The position numbers and the translations under genes were made by a program. Under the pieces are notes generated by a model. The model searched no databases, had not been told where the DNA came from, and saw only the letters and a program-made list of their open reading frames with translations. A stretch of 57,923 nt of DNA from CAYJBH01 sp964369965 (GTDB lineage: Bacteria; Bacillota; Clostridia; Oscillospirales; Ruminococcaceae), in the NCBI GenBank assembly GCA_964369965.1, contig CAYJGF010000018.1, forward strand, positions 1-57,923, read 5' to 3'. Positions 15,652 to 24,349 of the stretch are shown in pieces; positions within the stretch are counted from its first letter, which is position 1; each line of letters begins with the position of its first letter.

Positions 15652-16810
15652 GTTTGATGTGATTGTAATCGGTGGCGGTATCATGGGCAACTCGGTGGCA
15701 TGGCAGCTCGCAAAACGAGGGAAAAGTGTCTTGGTGCTGGAAAAAGGGGACGTCGCGTGCGGTGCGGCAGGTGCGACCGACGGTGTTGTGGGCTACCACA
15801 CTAAAAAGCCGGGTCCTCAACTGGACCTTGCGGTGCAGTCCATCGCGATGTTTGACACCCTGTCGGACGAACTTGGATTTGATATCGAGTACAAAAAAAA
15901 TGCCGGAGGTATGCAACCTGTCGAGGATAAAGAGCAGTATGACATGCTCTGTGACATGGTAAAAGAGCAACGAAAGAGCGGTGTCGATATCCGGATGATT
16001 TCCGCCGACGAGGCATGTCGGATAGAGCCGATGCTCGCGAAGGACATCGCCGGAGCGCTCTACTCCCCTACCGGCGCGAAGGTCAACCCCATCTCGTTGA
16101 CCATGGCTTTTTGTAAGGCGGCGAAAAAACTCGGTGTAAATGTGCTGACCTGTACAGCGGTGGTAGGTTTTATAATTGAGGAAAAGCACATTGTCGGTGT
16201 GAGGACAAATAAGGGCGAGTTTTTTGCCGACGATTTTATCATCACGGCAGGCGCGTGGTCGGCGGAGGTTGCCACACTCGCCGGAATTGATATACCTATA
16301 CAGCCGAGGAAAGGTCAGCTCGCCGTCACGGAGCCGCTCGCCCATTTTATGACCGCTACGGTGCAGTGCGCGAGATATAACATAATTAAATTTCGACCCG
16401 AGAGTATCAAGGACAGCGCGGTTTTGCGCCTCGGCGCGTCACTTAGTATCGAGCAACTCAAGGACGGTGCGCTGATTATCGGCGGCACCCGTGAGTTTGC
16501 GGACTACGACGGCGATAACACCTTTGAGGCGGTCTCGGTCATGGTGGAGCGCGCGGTGCGGTTTTTCCCCCATCTCAAAGATGTCAGCATCGTTCGGTTT
16601 TTCGCCGGATTTCGCCCCTTTACCCCCGACGGTTTGCCACTGCTCGGTCGGCTGAATAGATACGACAACCTCTTTATCGCCGCCGGTCACGAAGGGGACG
16701 GGATAGCACTCGCGCCCATAACCGGTCGCCTTTTAAGTGAGATTATCTGCGACGGCGAGAGCTCCTATAACATCGATGATTTTGACCCCAACAGGTTTAC
16801 GATACAATAG
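15644..16810 (+). CDS. D-amino-acid-oxidase-fold FAD subunit (beta) of the dehydrogenase complex
   Basis: 388 residues. The FAD loop is DVIVIGGGIMGNSVAWQLAKRG at residues 4-25, followed by VLVLEKGD. The DAO-fold end reads FAGFRPFTPDGLPLLGR and AAGHEGDGIALAPITGRLLSE, the conserved C-terminal FAD contact. Related proteins are sarcosine oxidase beta, LhpB and proline dehydrogenase beta, which oxidise secondary or D-amino acids. The start at 15644 overlaps the previous stop and has AAAGGTGG upstream; an in-frame GTG at 15635 is less likely. With the alpha, (2Fe-2S), ferredoxin and BFD subunits it would form one enzyme. The true substrate, D-proline-like or N-methyl amino acid, is not resolved. 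Confidence 0.87.
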   Translation: MNKFDVIVIGGGIMGNSVAWQLAKRGKSVLVLEKGDVACGAAGATDGVVGYHTKKPGPQLDLAVQSIAMFDTLSDELGFDIEYKKNAGGMQPVEDKEQYDMLCDMVKEQRKSGVDIRMISADEACRIEPMLAKDIAGALYSPTGAKVNPISLTMAFCKAAKKLGVNVLTCTAVVGFIIEEKHIVGVRTNKGEFFADDFIITAGAWSAEVATLAGIDIPIQPRKGQLAVTEPLAHFMTATVQCARYNIIKFRPESIKDSAVLRLGASLSIEQLKDGALIIGGTREFADYDGDNTFEAVSVMVERAVRFFPHLKDVSIVRFFAGFRPFTPDGLPLLGRLNRYDNLFIAAGHEGDGIALAPITGRLLSEIICDGESSYNIDDFDPNRFTIQ

Positions 16811-16828
16811 AGGAAAGGATTTTAAATT

Positions 16829-18250
16829 ATGGTAAGAATTTTAATCCCCATGGCGGTTTTGCTGATCATCATCCTTGTCAAAAGATTGCCGGTGGTCGGC
16901 GGCAAGATCAACATAGCTCTCCTTATCACCGGTATGCTCACATTGATATTATCCGGCATGTTCAACCCTGCCGAGTGGGTCGGCGCATGGGTGGATGGTC
17001 TCGGTCGGCTCGCCTGGATTATCGCGCTGTCTATTGTGGGCAGTATCTTCGCGGAAATATCGACACGTCTTGGCACAATTGATACCATAATCGGTGCGAT
17101 GACGGCGAAGTTCGGGCGCTCCCCTCGACTGCTTATTATCTCCATCCTGTTCGCGCTCACCCTTGCCGGCTCGTTGCTCGGTGATGCCATCGCCGCCGCG
17201 ACGGTCATCGGTATGTTGACCATCGGCATACTCTCCTCCATGAACCTGCCGTATGAGCGCATCTGCTCCATCATAGTTATGGGCGCGTGTATCGGCTCCA
17301 TTATGCCACCCATGACACAGGCGCTCGCCCTATCCTCCTCACTGGTCGGGGCGGATGCCGACTCGGTCATAAATCTCGGTTACATAACGGTCAGCATCGT
17401 TTTTATTGCCATCGCCCTTTACTGCTCTATTTTTCTTGTCAAAAAGGACAACCTGCCCGGCGCTAATAAAGATGTCGCAATAAAGTTCACCGGTCAAAAG
17501 GCAGGTGAGATACTGCGCAAAAACTGGAAGTCGCTCATACCAATGACGTTCCTTATTATAATAGTACTGCTACGCACGGTGGATATACCGTTTGTCTCGG
17601 TGGATCTCGGCCCCGCTATTCTCGACAGCATTACCGTCTTTACCTACGAGAGTGGTGAGACGTTGTCGCTACTCGGTTGGATGTCGGGTGTGACGGTGCT
17701 CGGCGGATTTACCAACGGCATTGTGCTGTCCATCATATGTGCCATCGCTGTTTCCTTTTTCTTCCCCGTTATCAAACACAACGCAAAGGATGTGGTGGTG
17801 CAGGGCATGTCCAAGGTTAAGACAACGGTCATATTGCAGATATGTTGTGCCTTTATGCTCGGGTCGTTTTACACCTCCGGCGCTATTGAGGAGGTCTCGA
17901 CCTTTGCGCAGGGGCTTAACAGCAACGTGCTTATCTTCGGTGGCGTTGTGGCGATGTTAATCATCGGCATGTTGACCGGCTCGCAGTCCACCACTCAAAA
18001 CGTCATCTTCTCTTTCTTCGGTCCGGCACTGGTCGGTGTCGGCCTAAACCCCGTCTTTGTAGCGGTTGCCGGCGCTAACCTCGCCGCCGCCGGTCAGGGT
18101 CTACCCCCTGCCGACCTCACAACCTTTGTGGTCGTCGGCATAGTGTCGGCGCAGTTCGGCAAAAAGGTCGATCCCATCAAGACCATGTTCTACTCACTCC
18201 CGATGTGCCTATGTTTCCTCGCGGTCGGGCTTGTATTTTTGTATCTATGA
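16829..18250 (+). CDS. Ion-transporter-superfamily permease, TRAP large-subunit-like
   Basis: 473 residues with about 12 hydrophobic segments. The central SLLGDAIAAATVIGMLTIGIL and ACIGSIMPPMTQALAL segments resemble the two re-entrant loops of DctM-type (TRAP) and related IT-superfamily permeases, with a second pair near GMLTGSQSTTQNV in the C-terminal half. No periplasmic binding protein or small TRAP subunit is encoded nearby, so it may be a stand-alone sodium- or proton-coupled carrier. Its place between the dehydrogenase and a racemase suggests that it imports the amino acid or carboxylate these enzymes use. The family call is moderate. Confidence 0.6.
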   Translation: MVRILIPMAVLLIIILVKRLPVVGGKINIALLITGMLTLILSGMFNPAEWVGAWVDGLGRLAWIIALSIVGSIFAEISTRLGTIDTIIGAMTAKFGRSPRLLIISILFALTLAGSLLGDAIAAATVIGMLTIGILSSMNLPYERICSIIVMGACIGSIMPPMTQALALSSSLVGADADSVINLGYITVSIVFIAIALYCSIFLVKKDNLPGANKDVAIKFTGQKAGEILRKNWKSLIPMTFLIIIVLLRTVDIPFVSVDLGPAILDSITVFTYESGETLSLLGWMSGVTVLGGFTNGIVLSIICAIAVSFFFPVIKHNAKDVVVQGMSKVKTTVILQICCAFMLGSFYTSGAIEEVSTFAQGLNSNVLIFGGVVAMLIIGMLTGSQSTTQNVIFSFFGPALVGVGLNPVFVAVAGANLAAAGQGLPPADLTTFVVVGIVSAQFGKKVDPIKTMFYSLPMCLCFLAVGLVFLYL

Positions 18251-18939
18251 GAGATAAAACGCTCGGCATTATTATGCTGGATACCAAATTCCCGAGGATT
18301 GTCGGCGACATCGGCGGCGAGGGGACGTTTGACTTTGAAACCATAAAAAAGACGGTCAAAGGTGCCGACCCTGCGGCGGTGGTCACCAAAGGGGATGCAG
18401 GGCTTTTAACCCCCTTTATCGACGCCGCAAAGGAGCTAGAGGCTCTCGGTGTCGATGCGATAACCACAAGTTGCGGATTTCTCGCTATGTTTCAGCGCGA
18501 AATTGCCGCGTCGGTCGATATCCCGGTCTTTACCTCGGCGCTACTTCTCGCCCCTACGCTCACCGCCATGTTGCCGCCTGACAAAACGCTCGGCATAATG
18601 ACCGCCGATGCGGATAAGCTCTCGTCAAGACATTTTGACGGAGTTGGGATACAAACACCGCCGAGGGCTATTTTCGGTATGCAGGGCACGCACTTTCACG
18701 ATGTTTTTGTCGGCAACTCACCATCACTCGATATACATCGCGCCGAGGCTGACATGATAAATGTCGCGTGCGACATGGTGAAAAAACACCCCGAGATAGC
18801 GACGATACTTTTTGAGTGCACCAACATGCCACCCTATGCAAAGGCGGTTGAGCGCGCAACCGGACGCAAAGTCTATGGCATAACCGACCTTGCAAGGTGC
18901 ATAATATTAAATAATCAATTAACAGGATTTATTGAATGA
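18247..18939 (+). CDS. Asp/Glu/hydantoin racemase superfamily protein
   Basis: 230 residues. The two catalytic-cysteine regions of the superfamily are visible: TTSCGFLAMFQ near residue 76 and FECTNMPPYA near residue 190. These enzymes move a proton at the alpha carbon with two cysteines and no cofactor. ATG 18247 overlaps the permease stop (ATGA), so they are coupled. Next to a D-amino-acid-oxidase-type dehydrogenase and a permease, the simplest reading is conversion of an imported L-amino acid to the D-form for oxidation, but maleate isomerase and hydantoin racemase relatives have the same fold. Confidence 0.75.
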   Translation: MRDKTLGIIMLDTKFPRIVGDIGGEGTFDFETIKKTVKGADPAAVVTKGDAGLLTPFIDAAKELEALGVDAITTSCGFLAMFQREIAASVDIPVFTSALLLAPTLTAMLPPDKTLGIMTADADKLSSRHFDGVGIQTPPRAIFGMQGTHFHDVFVGNSPSLDIHRAEADMINVACDMVKKHPEIATILFECTNMPPYAKAVERATGRKVYGITDLARCIILNNQLTGFIE

Positions 18940-20090
18940 CCGAATTTCTTTTAAAACAACTTTCCGGTGGTGGAAAAGCGCCCACCAGTCGGGAGCGGTA
19001 CGGCACCGTTGCCGGAGTTTTAGGTATCATCTCCAACGCTATTATTTCGGTCATGAAGTTGACACTCGGGCTGTTTCTAAACAACATCGCAATATTGGCG
19101 GACGGTATAAACAACCTCACCGATGCCGCCTCATCAGTCATTGCGGTCATCGGTTTTAAGGTCTCGTCAAAACCTGCCGACAAGGAGCACCCGTTCGGAC
19201 ACGCACGCATGGAGTATGTCGCGGCACTCGGGGTGTCGTTTATAGTTCTTTTTTTGGGGTTGCAGCTGTTGATGCAGTCGCTCGGCAGTATAATGAACCC
19301 CACGCCGCCAGAATACGGTGCGCTGACGGTGGTGATACTGATCTTCTCCATCGCGGTAAAGCTGTGGCAGTGCCGATTTTTTTCAAAGGCAGGTAAAATA
19401 ATAGGCTCTAAAGTACTCAGCGCCACCTCCATCGACAGCAGAAATGACGTTATTATCAGCCTTGTGGTACTTATAAGCCTACCTCTGTCCGATATGATCG
19501 GCTTTTCACTGGAGGGAATTGCCGGCACTATGGTATCACTTTTTATCCTTTACTCCGGTGCGGTGCTTATAAACGAGACGGTGACACCGCTCCTCGGCGC
19601 ACCTCCCGAAAAAAAACTAATTGAAGATATATCGAGGAAAATACTCAATACCGACGGCGTTATTGATATACACGACCTTATCGTACACAACTACGGCGTG
19701 GGCAGATATTTTGCCTCGGTACACGTCGAGATGTCGGCGGACGGCGACCTGCTCGCAAGCCACGAGGTGATAGACGGAATAGAGCAGGAGGTTAAACGAC
19801 TGTATGACGTGACCCTTGTCATACACCTCGACCCGGTGGTGAACGATGAGCGTGTCGAGGAGCTTAAAACCAAGGTAGTCGGGGTGATGCAGGGGATATC
19901 GCCGACACTTAGCATACACGACTTTCGCGCGGTGTTCGGACCCTCCAAGACAAAGATAATTTTCGATGTCAAGGTGCCGTCAAACTTCAAGATGACCAAC
20001 GAGGAGCTAAAAAAAGGTGTCATAGATTTACTCACTAAAGAGATTGACAACAGCACACCGGTGGTGTTTATCGATCGGTATTTTGTGTGA
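18936..20090 (+). CDS. Cation diffusion facilitator family transporter
   Basis: 384 residues. It has six transmembrane segments in the first 210 residues, with metal-site motifs ILADGINNLTDAASS (Asp-x3-Asp type) in TM2 and KEHPFGHARMEYVAAL after TM2, and a cytosolic C-terminal domain to residue 384, longer than usual by about 80 residues. Members export Zn2+, Mn2+, Fe2+ or Co2+ against protons; the metal is not fixed here. ATG 18936 overlaps the racemase stop by 4 nt, so it is transcribed with the amino-acid operon although a functional link is not obvious. Confidence 0.9.
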   Translation: MTEFLLKQLSGGGKAPTSRERYGTVAGVLGIISNAIISVMKLTLGLFLNNIAILADGINNLTDAASSVIAVIGFKVSSKPADKEHPFGHARMEYVAALGVSFIVLFLGLQLLMQSLGSIMNPTPPEYGALTVVILIFSIAVKLWQCRFFSKAGKIIGSKVLSATSIDSRNDVIISLVVLISLPLSDMIGFSLEGIAGTMVSLFILYSGAVLINETVTPLLGAPPEKKLIEDISRKILNTDGVIDIHDLIVHNYGVGRYFASVHVEMSADGDLLASHEVIDGIEQEVKRLYDVTLVIHLDPVVNDERVEELKTKVVGVMQGISPTLSIHDFRAVFGPSKTKIIFDVKVPSNFKMTNEELKKGVIDLLTKEIDNSTPVVFIDRYFV

Positions 20091-20136
20091 GAGTTGCTAT
20101 TACACCACAAAATCTAAACCACAAAGGAATATAAAC

Positions 20137-21090
20137 ATGCAAAAAATAGACAAAATATCCATCATAGTCCCCTGCTATAACGAGCAGGAGGCGTTGCCGC
20201 TGTTTTACGACGAATTTTGTCGGGTGCGCGGTGTTATGAAAGAGCGATTTCGTCTTGATTTCCAACTGCTTCTCGTGGACGACGGTTCGAGAGATAACAC
20301 CCTTGTAAGATTGCGCGAGCTATCGGAGCGCGATGAAGATGTGGACTACATCTCCTTTTCCCGCAACTTTGGCAAGGAGGCAGGAATATTTGCCGGATTA
20401 GAGCGCGCCGAGGGGGACTTTGTCGCCATGATGGACGCGGATCTGCAAGACCCGTTCGACCTACTTATCGAGATGTATGAAACGCTCAAAGACGAGGAGT
20501 ATGACTGTGTCGCCACCCGTCGCAGATCCCGTGCCGGCGAGCCGAAAATACGCAGTTTTTTCGCACGCTCTTTCTATGCACTTATCAATCGTTTCGGTGA
20601 CACCGAGATTGTGGACGGGGCGAGGGACTATCGTCTCATGCGCCGCGATATGGTAAACTCCATTCTCGAGGTTCGTGAGGTTAACCGCTTTTCAAAAGGT
20701 ATCTTCAGTTGGGTGGGCTACCGCACAAAATGGATAAGCTATGACAATGTCGAGCGTGTTGCCGGCAAAACAAAATGGTCGTTTTGGGGGCTGCTCATAT
20801 ATGCTATGGACGGCATAGTCGCTTTCTCCACCGCGCCGCTGAGCATCGCCGTTTTTTTTGGGCTTTTATTCGCATTTATCGCGATGGTTATGATTGTGGT
20901 CATCATCGTGCGCACCCTCATATGGGGCGACCCTGTCGCCGGCTACCCCTCCACCATGTGCGTCATATTTTTGGTGTCGGGGGTGCAACTGTTCTGCCTC
21001 GGTGTCATTGGGCAATACCTATCCAAAACCTATCTTGAAACCAAAAGGCGTCCCATCTATTTTGTAAAGGAATCGAATGATAAAGCATAG
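20137..21090 (+). CDS. Family 2 glycosyltransferase, polyprenyl-phosphate sugar type
   Basis: 317 residues. The GT-A domain begins IDKISIIVPCYNEQEALP, has the DXD-type MMDADLQDP near residue 95 and RDYRLMRRDM near residue 170, and is followed by two C-terminal membrane helices (about 228-255 and 265-292). This is the layout of DPM1/GtrB/ArnC-like enzymes that charge undecaprenyl phosphate with a hexose. The start at 20137 follows AAAGGAAT. Its last 14 nt overlap the next gene, a many-helix membrane protein, and the two probably work as a lipid-sugar donor and a membrane transferase. Confidence 0.88.
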   Translation: MQKIDKISIIVPCYNEQEALPLFYDEFCRVRGVMKERFRLDFQLLLVDDGSRDNTLVRLRELSERDEDVDYISFSRNFGKEAGIFAGLERAEGDFVAMMDADLQDPFDLLIEMYETLKDEEYDCVATRRRSRAGEPKIRSFFARSFYALINRFGDTEIVDGARDYRLMRRDMVNSILEVREVNRFSKGIFSWVGYRTKWISYDNVERVAGKTKWSFWGLLIYAMDGIVAFSTAPLSIAVFFGLLFAFIAMVMIVVIIVRTLIWGDPVAGYPSTMCVIFLVSGVQLFCLGVIGQYLSKTYLETKRRPIYFVKESNDKA

Positions 21091-23053
21091 TGCTGTTTTA
21101 AATAGGGTGCACCGTGAACATTTTGTGTTTGTTTTTGGGTTAGCGCTTGGCGCCGCCGTGTTCCTGTTTTTATATCCGATAACCACGCTTGATGTCACCA
21201 ACGACGGGTTTTTACGCACCGGCTATATTGAGCAGGATCTGTTACAGCATTATGTCGGCTGGCTGTTTTATCGCGAGACGCCGATACAGTTCCCCCTCGG
21301 GTTTAGCCCCTATATCAACTATCCGCTCGGCAGTTCGGTGAGTTTCACCGATTCTATTCCTGTCCTTGCGATATTTTTTCGGCTTTTTAGCGATGTATTG
21401 CCGGATACTTTTCAGTATTTCGGTATCTATGTCCTGCTCTCGTTCATGATGCAGGGCGGTGCGGCGGCACTCATGCTCTCACTTTTTACTAAAAACAGGG
21501 CGGTTATAGCGCTCGGGACACTGTTTTTTGTCTTCAGCCCTATTATGATAGAACGCGCCTTTCGTCATGTCGCGCTCACCTCCCACTTTTTTATCCTATT
21601 CGCCCTTTATTTCTATTTTAAAAACAAAAAAGATTCTTATCGCTATCGTTGGGGGTATATAGTCCTCCTCGCACTCGCCACCGCTGTGCACCCCTACTTC
21701 CTGCCGATGATATTTGCTATACTTTTCGCCGATCTTATAGAACACTGTATTAAAAAAAGGGAGTTTTTGCGACCACTCGGGTTTTTAGCACTTTCCTTTG
21801 TCGCTGTGTTGACGGTCGCTTTTAGTATCGGTCTTTTTTCCACCCCCTCCTCGGTGGTGGATCAGTCCGGTTACGGCTATTTCCAGATGAATTTAAACAG
21901 CCTTTTCAACCCGACAAGCAACGGCGATATAAAATGGTCGCTATTCCTGCCGACCCACTCTCAAGGGCTCGGGAGTTATGAGGGCTTTAACTATCTCGGT
22001 CTCGGTATCCTCCTCGCCCTGCCGGTCTGCGCCGTGATCTTTTTGATAAAGAACGGGATCAAAGGGACAGCTTCGGCGGTCGCAAATCATGTGGGGCTTG
22101 CCTTTGTGGCGGTGTGCCTTACCATTTTCGCCCTCTCTACAACTCTTATCATTAACAACACCATATTGATTGAAATAGATCTGCCGTCGACGATAAAATC
22201 CCTTTGTGACACCTTTCGTGCGAGCGGTAGGATGTTCTGGCCTGTTTATTATATCGGTATCTTATTTGTTGTGGTGAGCATTTCCGGCATTAAACGCGAG
22301 AGGTTGTCGGTGCTCCTGCTCTCGTTGACACTCTGTATTCAGCTGATCGACATATCGCCTGCACTCCTTTCTAAGAGGGAGAGTATCGGCGAGGTTTATT
22401 TTGAAAACCCACTTAAAAGCACGGTGTGGGGGCAAATCCCGACGGCGTACGACTACCTGTTTTTTTTAGAGCCACTGCCGGGTCAGGGGATTTATTCCGC
22501 ACTTTTTGCGGTGGATAACGACATGACGACCAACCATGCATTCGGCGCAAGATACGACCTTGACCGAATGCAGGCGAGCTCCGACGCGGAGTTAGAGGAG
22601 CTGATGGGCGGCAACATAGACGAGAATACCGTCTATCTCTCAAACGACTTTAACAAGGCTCTCGATATAGCATATGCAAATCCGACCATGTTCCAGCCAA
22701 TGATGCTGGTCGATAACCTCTATTATATGTTGTTGCCGACAAATCCCGACTACACACCGCCGGACTCGTATGAGTTCACCGAGGTGTATCACGAACTACC
22801 TTTACACATACTTGGCTTTAACGATGTCAACTGGACAAACGGGGTATTGAACAGCGACAAGAGGATTGTGGCGTTTGAGGACACCCCATTTACTCAAAGT
22901 AGGATAGAAAACGCCGACTACTTCACGGTAGACGGCGCGCAGTACGAAATATTAAACAAGGACTACAGCGATGTCGGCTGGGTCATGGTAACGCTGGATA
23001 TCGAGGACGCAAGCATTTTGGTGGGCAAAAATATTATTACTTCTTCTCGTTAA
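21077..23053 (+). CDS. Large polytopic membrane protein, GT-C-like (DUF6311-type)
   Basis: 658 residues. About 11-12 membrane helices fill residues 15-430, followed by a soluble C-terminal domain of about 220 residues. The first external loop carries an acidic pair in YIEQDLLQHYVGWLFYRETP and then YPLGSSVSFTDSIP, which resembles GT-C-fold lipid-linked sugar transferases and, as far as I can judge, the DUF6311 family. Overlap with the upstream glycosyltransferase suggests that it uses the polyprenyl-linked sugar made by that enzyme. No acceptor can be named. Its 3' end overlaps the convergent gene 23037-23774 by 17 bp. Confidence 0.7.
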   Translation: MIKHSAVLNRVHREHFVFVFGLALGAAVFLFLYPITTLDVTNDGFLRTGYIEQDLLQHYVGWLFYRETPIQFPLGFSPYINYPLGSSVSFTDSIPVLAIFFRLFSDVLPDTFQYFGIYVLLSFMMQGGAAALMLSLFTKNRAVIALGTLFFVFSPIMIERAFRHVALTSHFFILFALYFYFKNKKDSYRYRWGYIVLLALATAVHPYFLPMIFAILFADLIEHCIKKREFLRPLGFLALSFVAVLTVAFSIGLFSTPSSVVDQSGYGYFQMNLNSLFNPTSNGDIKWSLFLPTHSQGLGSYEGFNYLGLGILLALPVCAVIFLIKNGIKGTASAVANHVGLAFVAVCLTIFALSTTLIINNTILIEIDLPSTIKSLCDTFRASGRMFWPVYYIGILFVVVSISGIKRERLSVLLLSLTLCIQLIDISPALLSKRESIGEVYFENPLKSTVWGQIPTAYDYLFFLEPLPGQGIYSALFAVDNDMTTNHAFGARYDLDRMQASSDAELEELMGGNIDENTVYLSNDFNKALDIAYANPTMFQPMMLVDNLYYMLLPTNPDYTPPDSYEFTEVYHELPLHILGFNDVNWTNGVLNSDKRIVAFEDTPFTQSRIENADYFTVDGAQYEILNKDYSDVGWVMVTLDIEDASILVGKNIITSSR

Positions 23054-23774
23054 TATTAATGTAATAGAACGGTGTATATATAACAAACCAGATTATCAGC
23101 AGTACCAAAGCGATTCCGATATAGTAGCCGAGAGAGCCGAATATCCCCTCGAAAAATGAAAAGGGGTTGTTCGGCGTCGGTATGTTGAGCTGCAAAAAGT
23201 TGGTGCCGACAAATCGATTTAAAAAATATATTGACGGCGCAAGCAACGCCAAAAACAAAAGGGGCATCCAAAGTTTTCTAAGCCGTGGTTTTATCCGCCC
23301 TGCAAAGACGTGCATGAGAGGGTAGGATATAATCAAAATATGTATCAAAAAATTTTCGAGGGCAAAAAAGCTGTTGGTTGGATAAGCTGTCCAGTCGGCA
23401 AAGAGCAGACCGACCACCGCGCCCGGCAGGGAAAGAGCATAGGTCACCTCGGCAGGGAAGTCATTACCTGTCAGGCTGTGCCAAAGGCAGACAAACATGG
23501 AGATACCGCACACGCTCACCGGCAGATATCCAAGGGAAAACCTGCCATAGTAGATTAAAAGCGCAATCTTGACAACCTCCAACACTATCATAAAAACAGC
23601 CATACGCTTTGCAAAGAGCTTTTGTTTGACCACCGGCAGACGGCAAAAAAGTATGCAGATAATAAAGCAAAAAATAGCAAGCCCCAACAGCCACGCAAGG
23701 TGGGTTGCGTCAAACAATGCAAAGCCGAGACCCTGTGGGATATCGTTTATCTCGTTAAAAAAATAGTCCGGCAC
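23037..23774 (-). CDS. Membrane protein, TIGR02206 (YwaF-like) family
   Basis: 245 residues with seven hydrophobic segments. The region YLPVSVCGISMFVCLWHSLTG near residue 85 and the WTAYPTNSFFALENFLIHILIISYPLMHVFAG stretch match the TIGR02206/YwaF family of uncharacterised membrane proteins, where the conserved His and Pro residues lie in the middle helices. It is the last gene of the malic-enzyme/fumarase unit, 5 bp after the fumarase beta gene, and collides tail-to-tail with the 21077-23053 gene. No function is known. Confidence 0.7.
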   Translation of the reverse strand: MPDYFFNEINDIPQGLGFALFDATHLAWLLGLAIFCFIICILFCRLPVVKQKLFAKRMAVFMIVLEVVKIALLIYYGRFSLGYLPVSVCGISMFVCLWHSLTGNDFPAEVTYALSLPGAVVGLLFADWTAYPTNSFFALENFLIHILIISYPLMHVFAGRIKPRLRKLWMPLLFLALLAPSIYFLNRFVGTNFLQLNIPTPNNPFSFFEGIFGSLGYYIGIALVLLIIWFVIYTPFYYININEKK

Positions 23775-23779
23775 TATAT

Positions 23780-24343
23780 CTACCCCTCCTTTTTTAAACT
23801 GTTGTACATTTTTGGTCCCTCAACAAACAGATCGCCCCCCTGTGAGTCTATCGCCACTATAAGCGGTAGATTATCAAGTGTTATACGATGGATTGCCTCA
23901 CTTTGCAGGTCGGCATAGCAAACTACTTTACAGTCGGTTATGCAGTCGGCGGCGAGCGCGCCGGCACCGCCGATAAAGGCGAGGTAGACCGCGCCATGTT
24001 TTTTCATCGCGTTTACAACCTTTGCATTTCGCGGACCTTTGCCGATACTACCGAGCATACCGAGCGCTAACAACTGCGGTGTATAGCTATCCATACGCCC
24101 CGACGTGGTCGGACCTGCTGAGCCTATCGGTGAGCTCGGTTTTGCCGGTGTCGGACCGGTATAATAGATAAGCTCCCCTTCGATGTCGACAGGGAGTTCC
24201 TCCCCCTTTTCAATCAGTTCGCAAAGCCGTTTATGCGCCGCATCCCGACCGGTCAATATATCGCCCGAAAGTAATATCTCATCCCCCATCCTGAGCATCT
24301 TTATCTGTTCACGGGTGAGGGGCGTTTTTAGTATATGTTTCAT
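23780..24343 (-). CDS. Class I fumarase, beta (C-terminal) subunit
   Basis: 187 residues matching the C-terminal domain of Fe-S class I fumarase/tartrate dehydratase. Visible are GELIYYTGPTPAKPSSPIGSAGPTTSGRMD near residues 56-86, the substrate-binding region, and GMLGSIGKGPRNA followed by KKHGAVYLAFIGGAGAL. With the alpha subunit it interconverts fumarate and malate in the cytosol. It starts 6 nt after the alpha gene, both behind malic enzyme. The related L-tartrate dehydratase has the same fold; context with malic enzyme favours fumarase. Confidence 0.9.
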   Translation of the reverse strand: MKHILKTPLTREQIKMLRMGDEILLSGDILTGRDAAHKRLCELIEKGEELPVDIEGELIYYTGPTPAKPSSPIGSAGPTTSGRMDSYTPQLLALGMLGSIGKGPRNAKVVNAMKKHGAVYLAFIGGAGALAADCITDCKVVCYADLQSEAIHRITLDNLPLIVAIDSQGGDLFVEGPKMYNSLKKEG

Positions 24344-24349
24344 AATCCT

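Noticed and set aside
18205..18246. Upstream start for the racemase-like gene
   Set aside because: It would overlap the permease by 46 bp; the ATGA overlap start at 18247 begins exactly at the family N-terminus.
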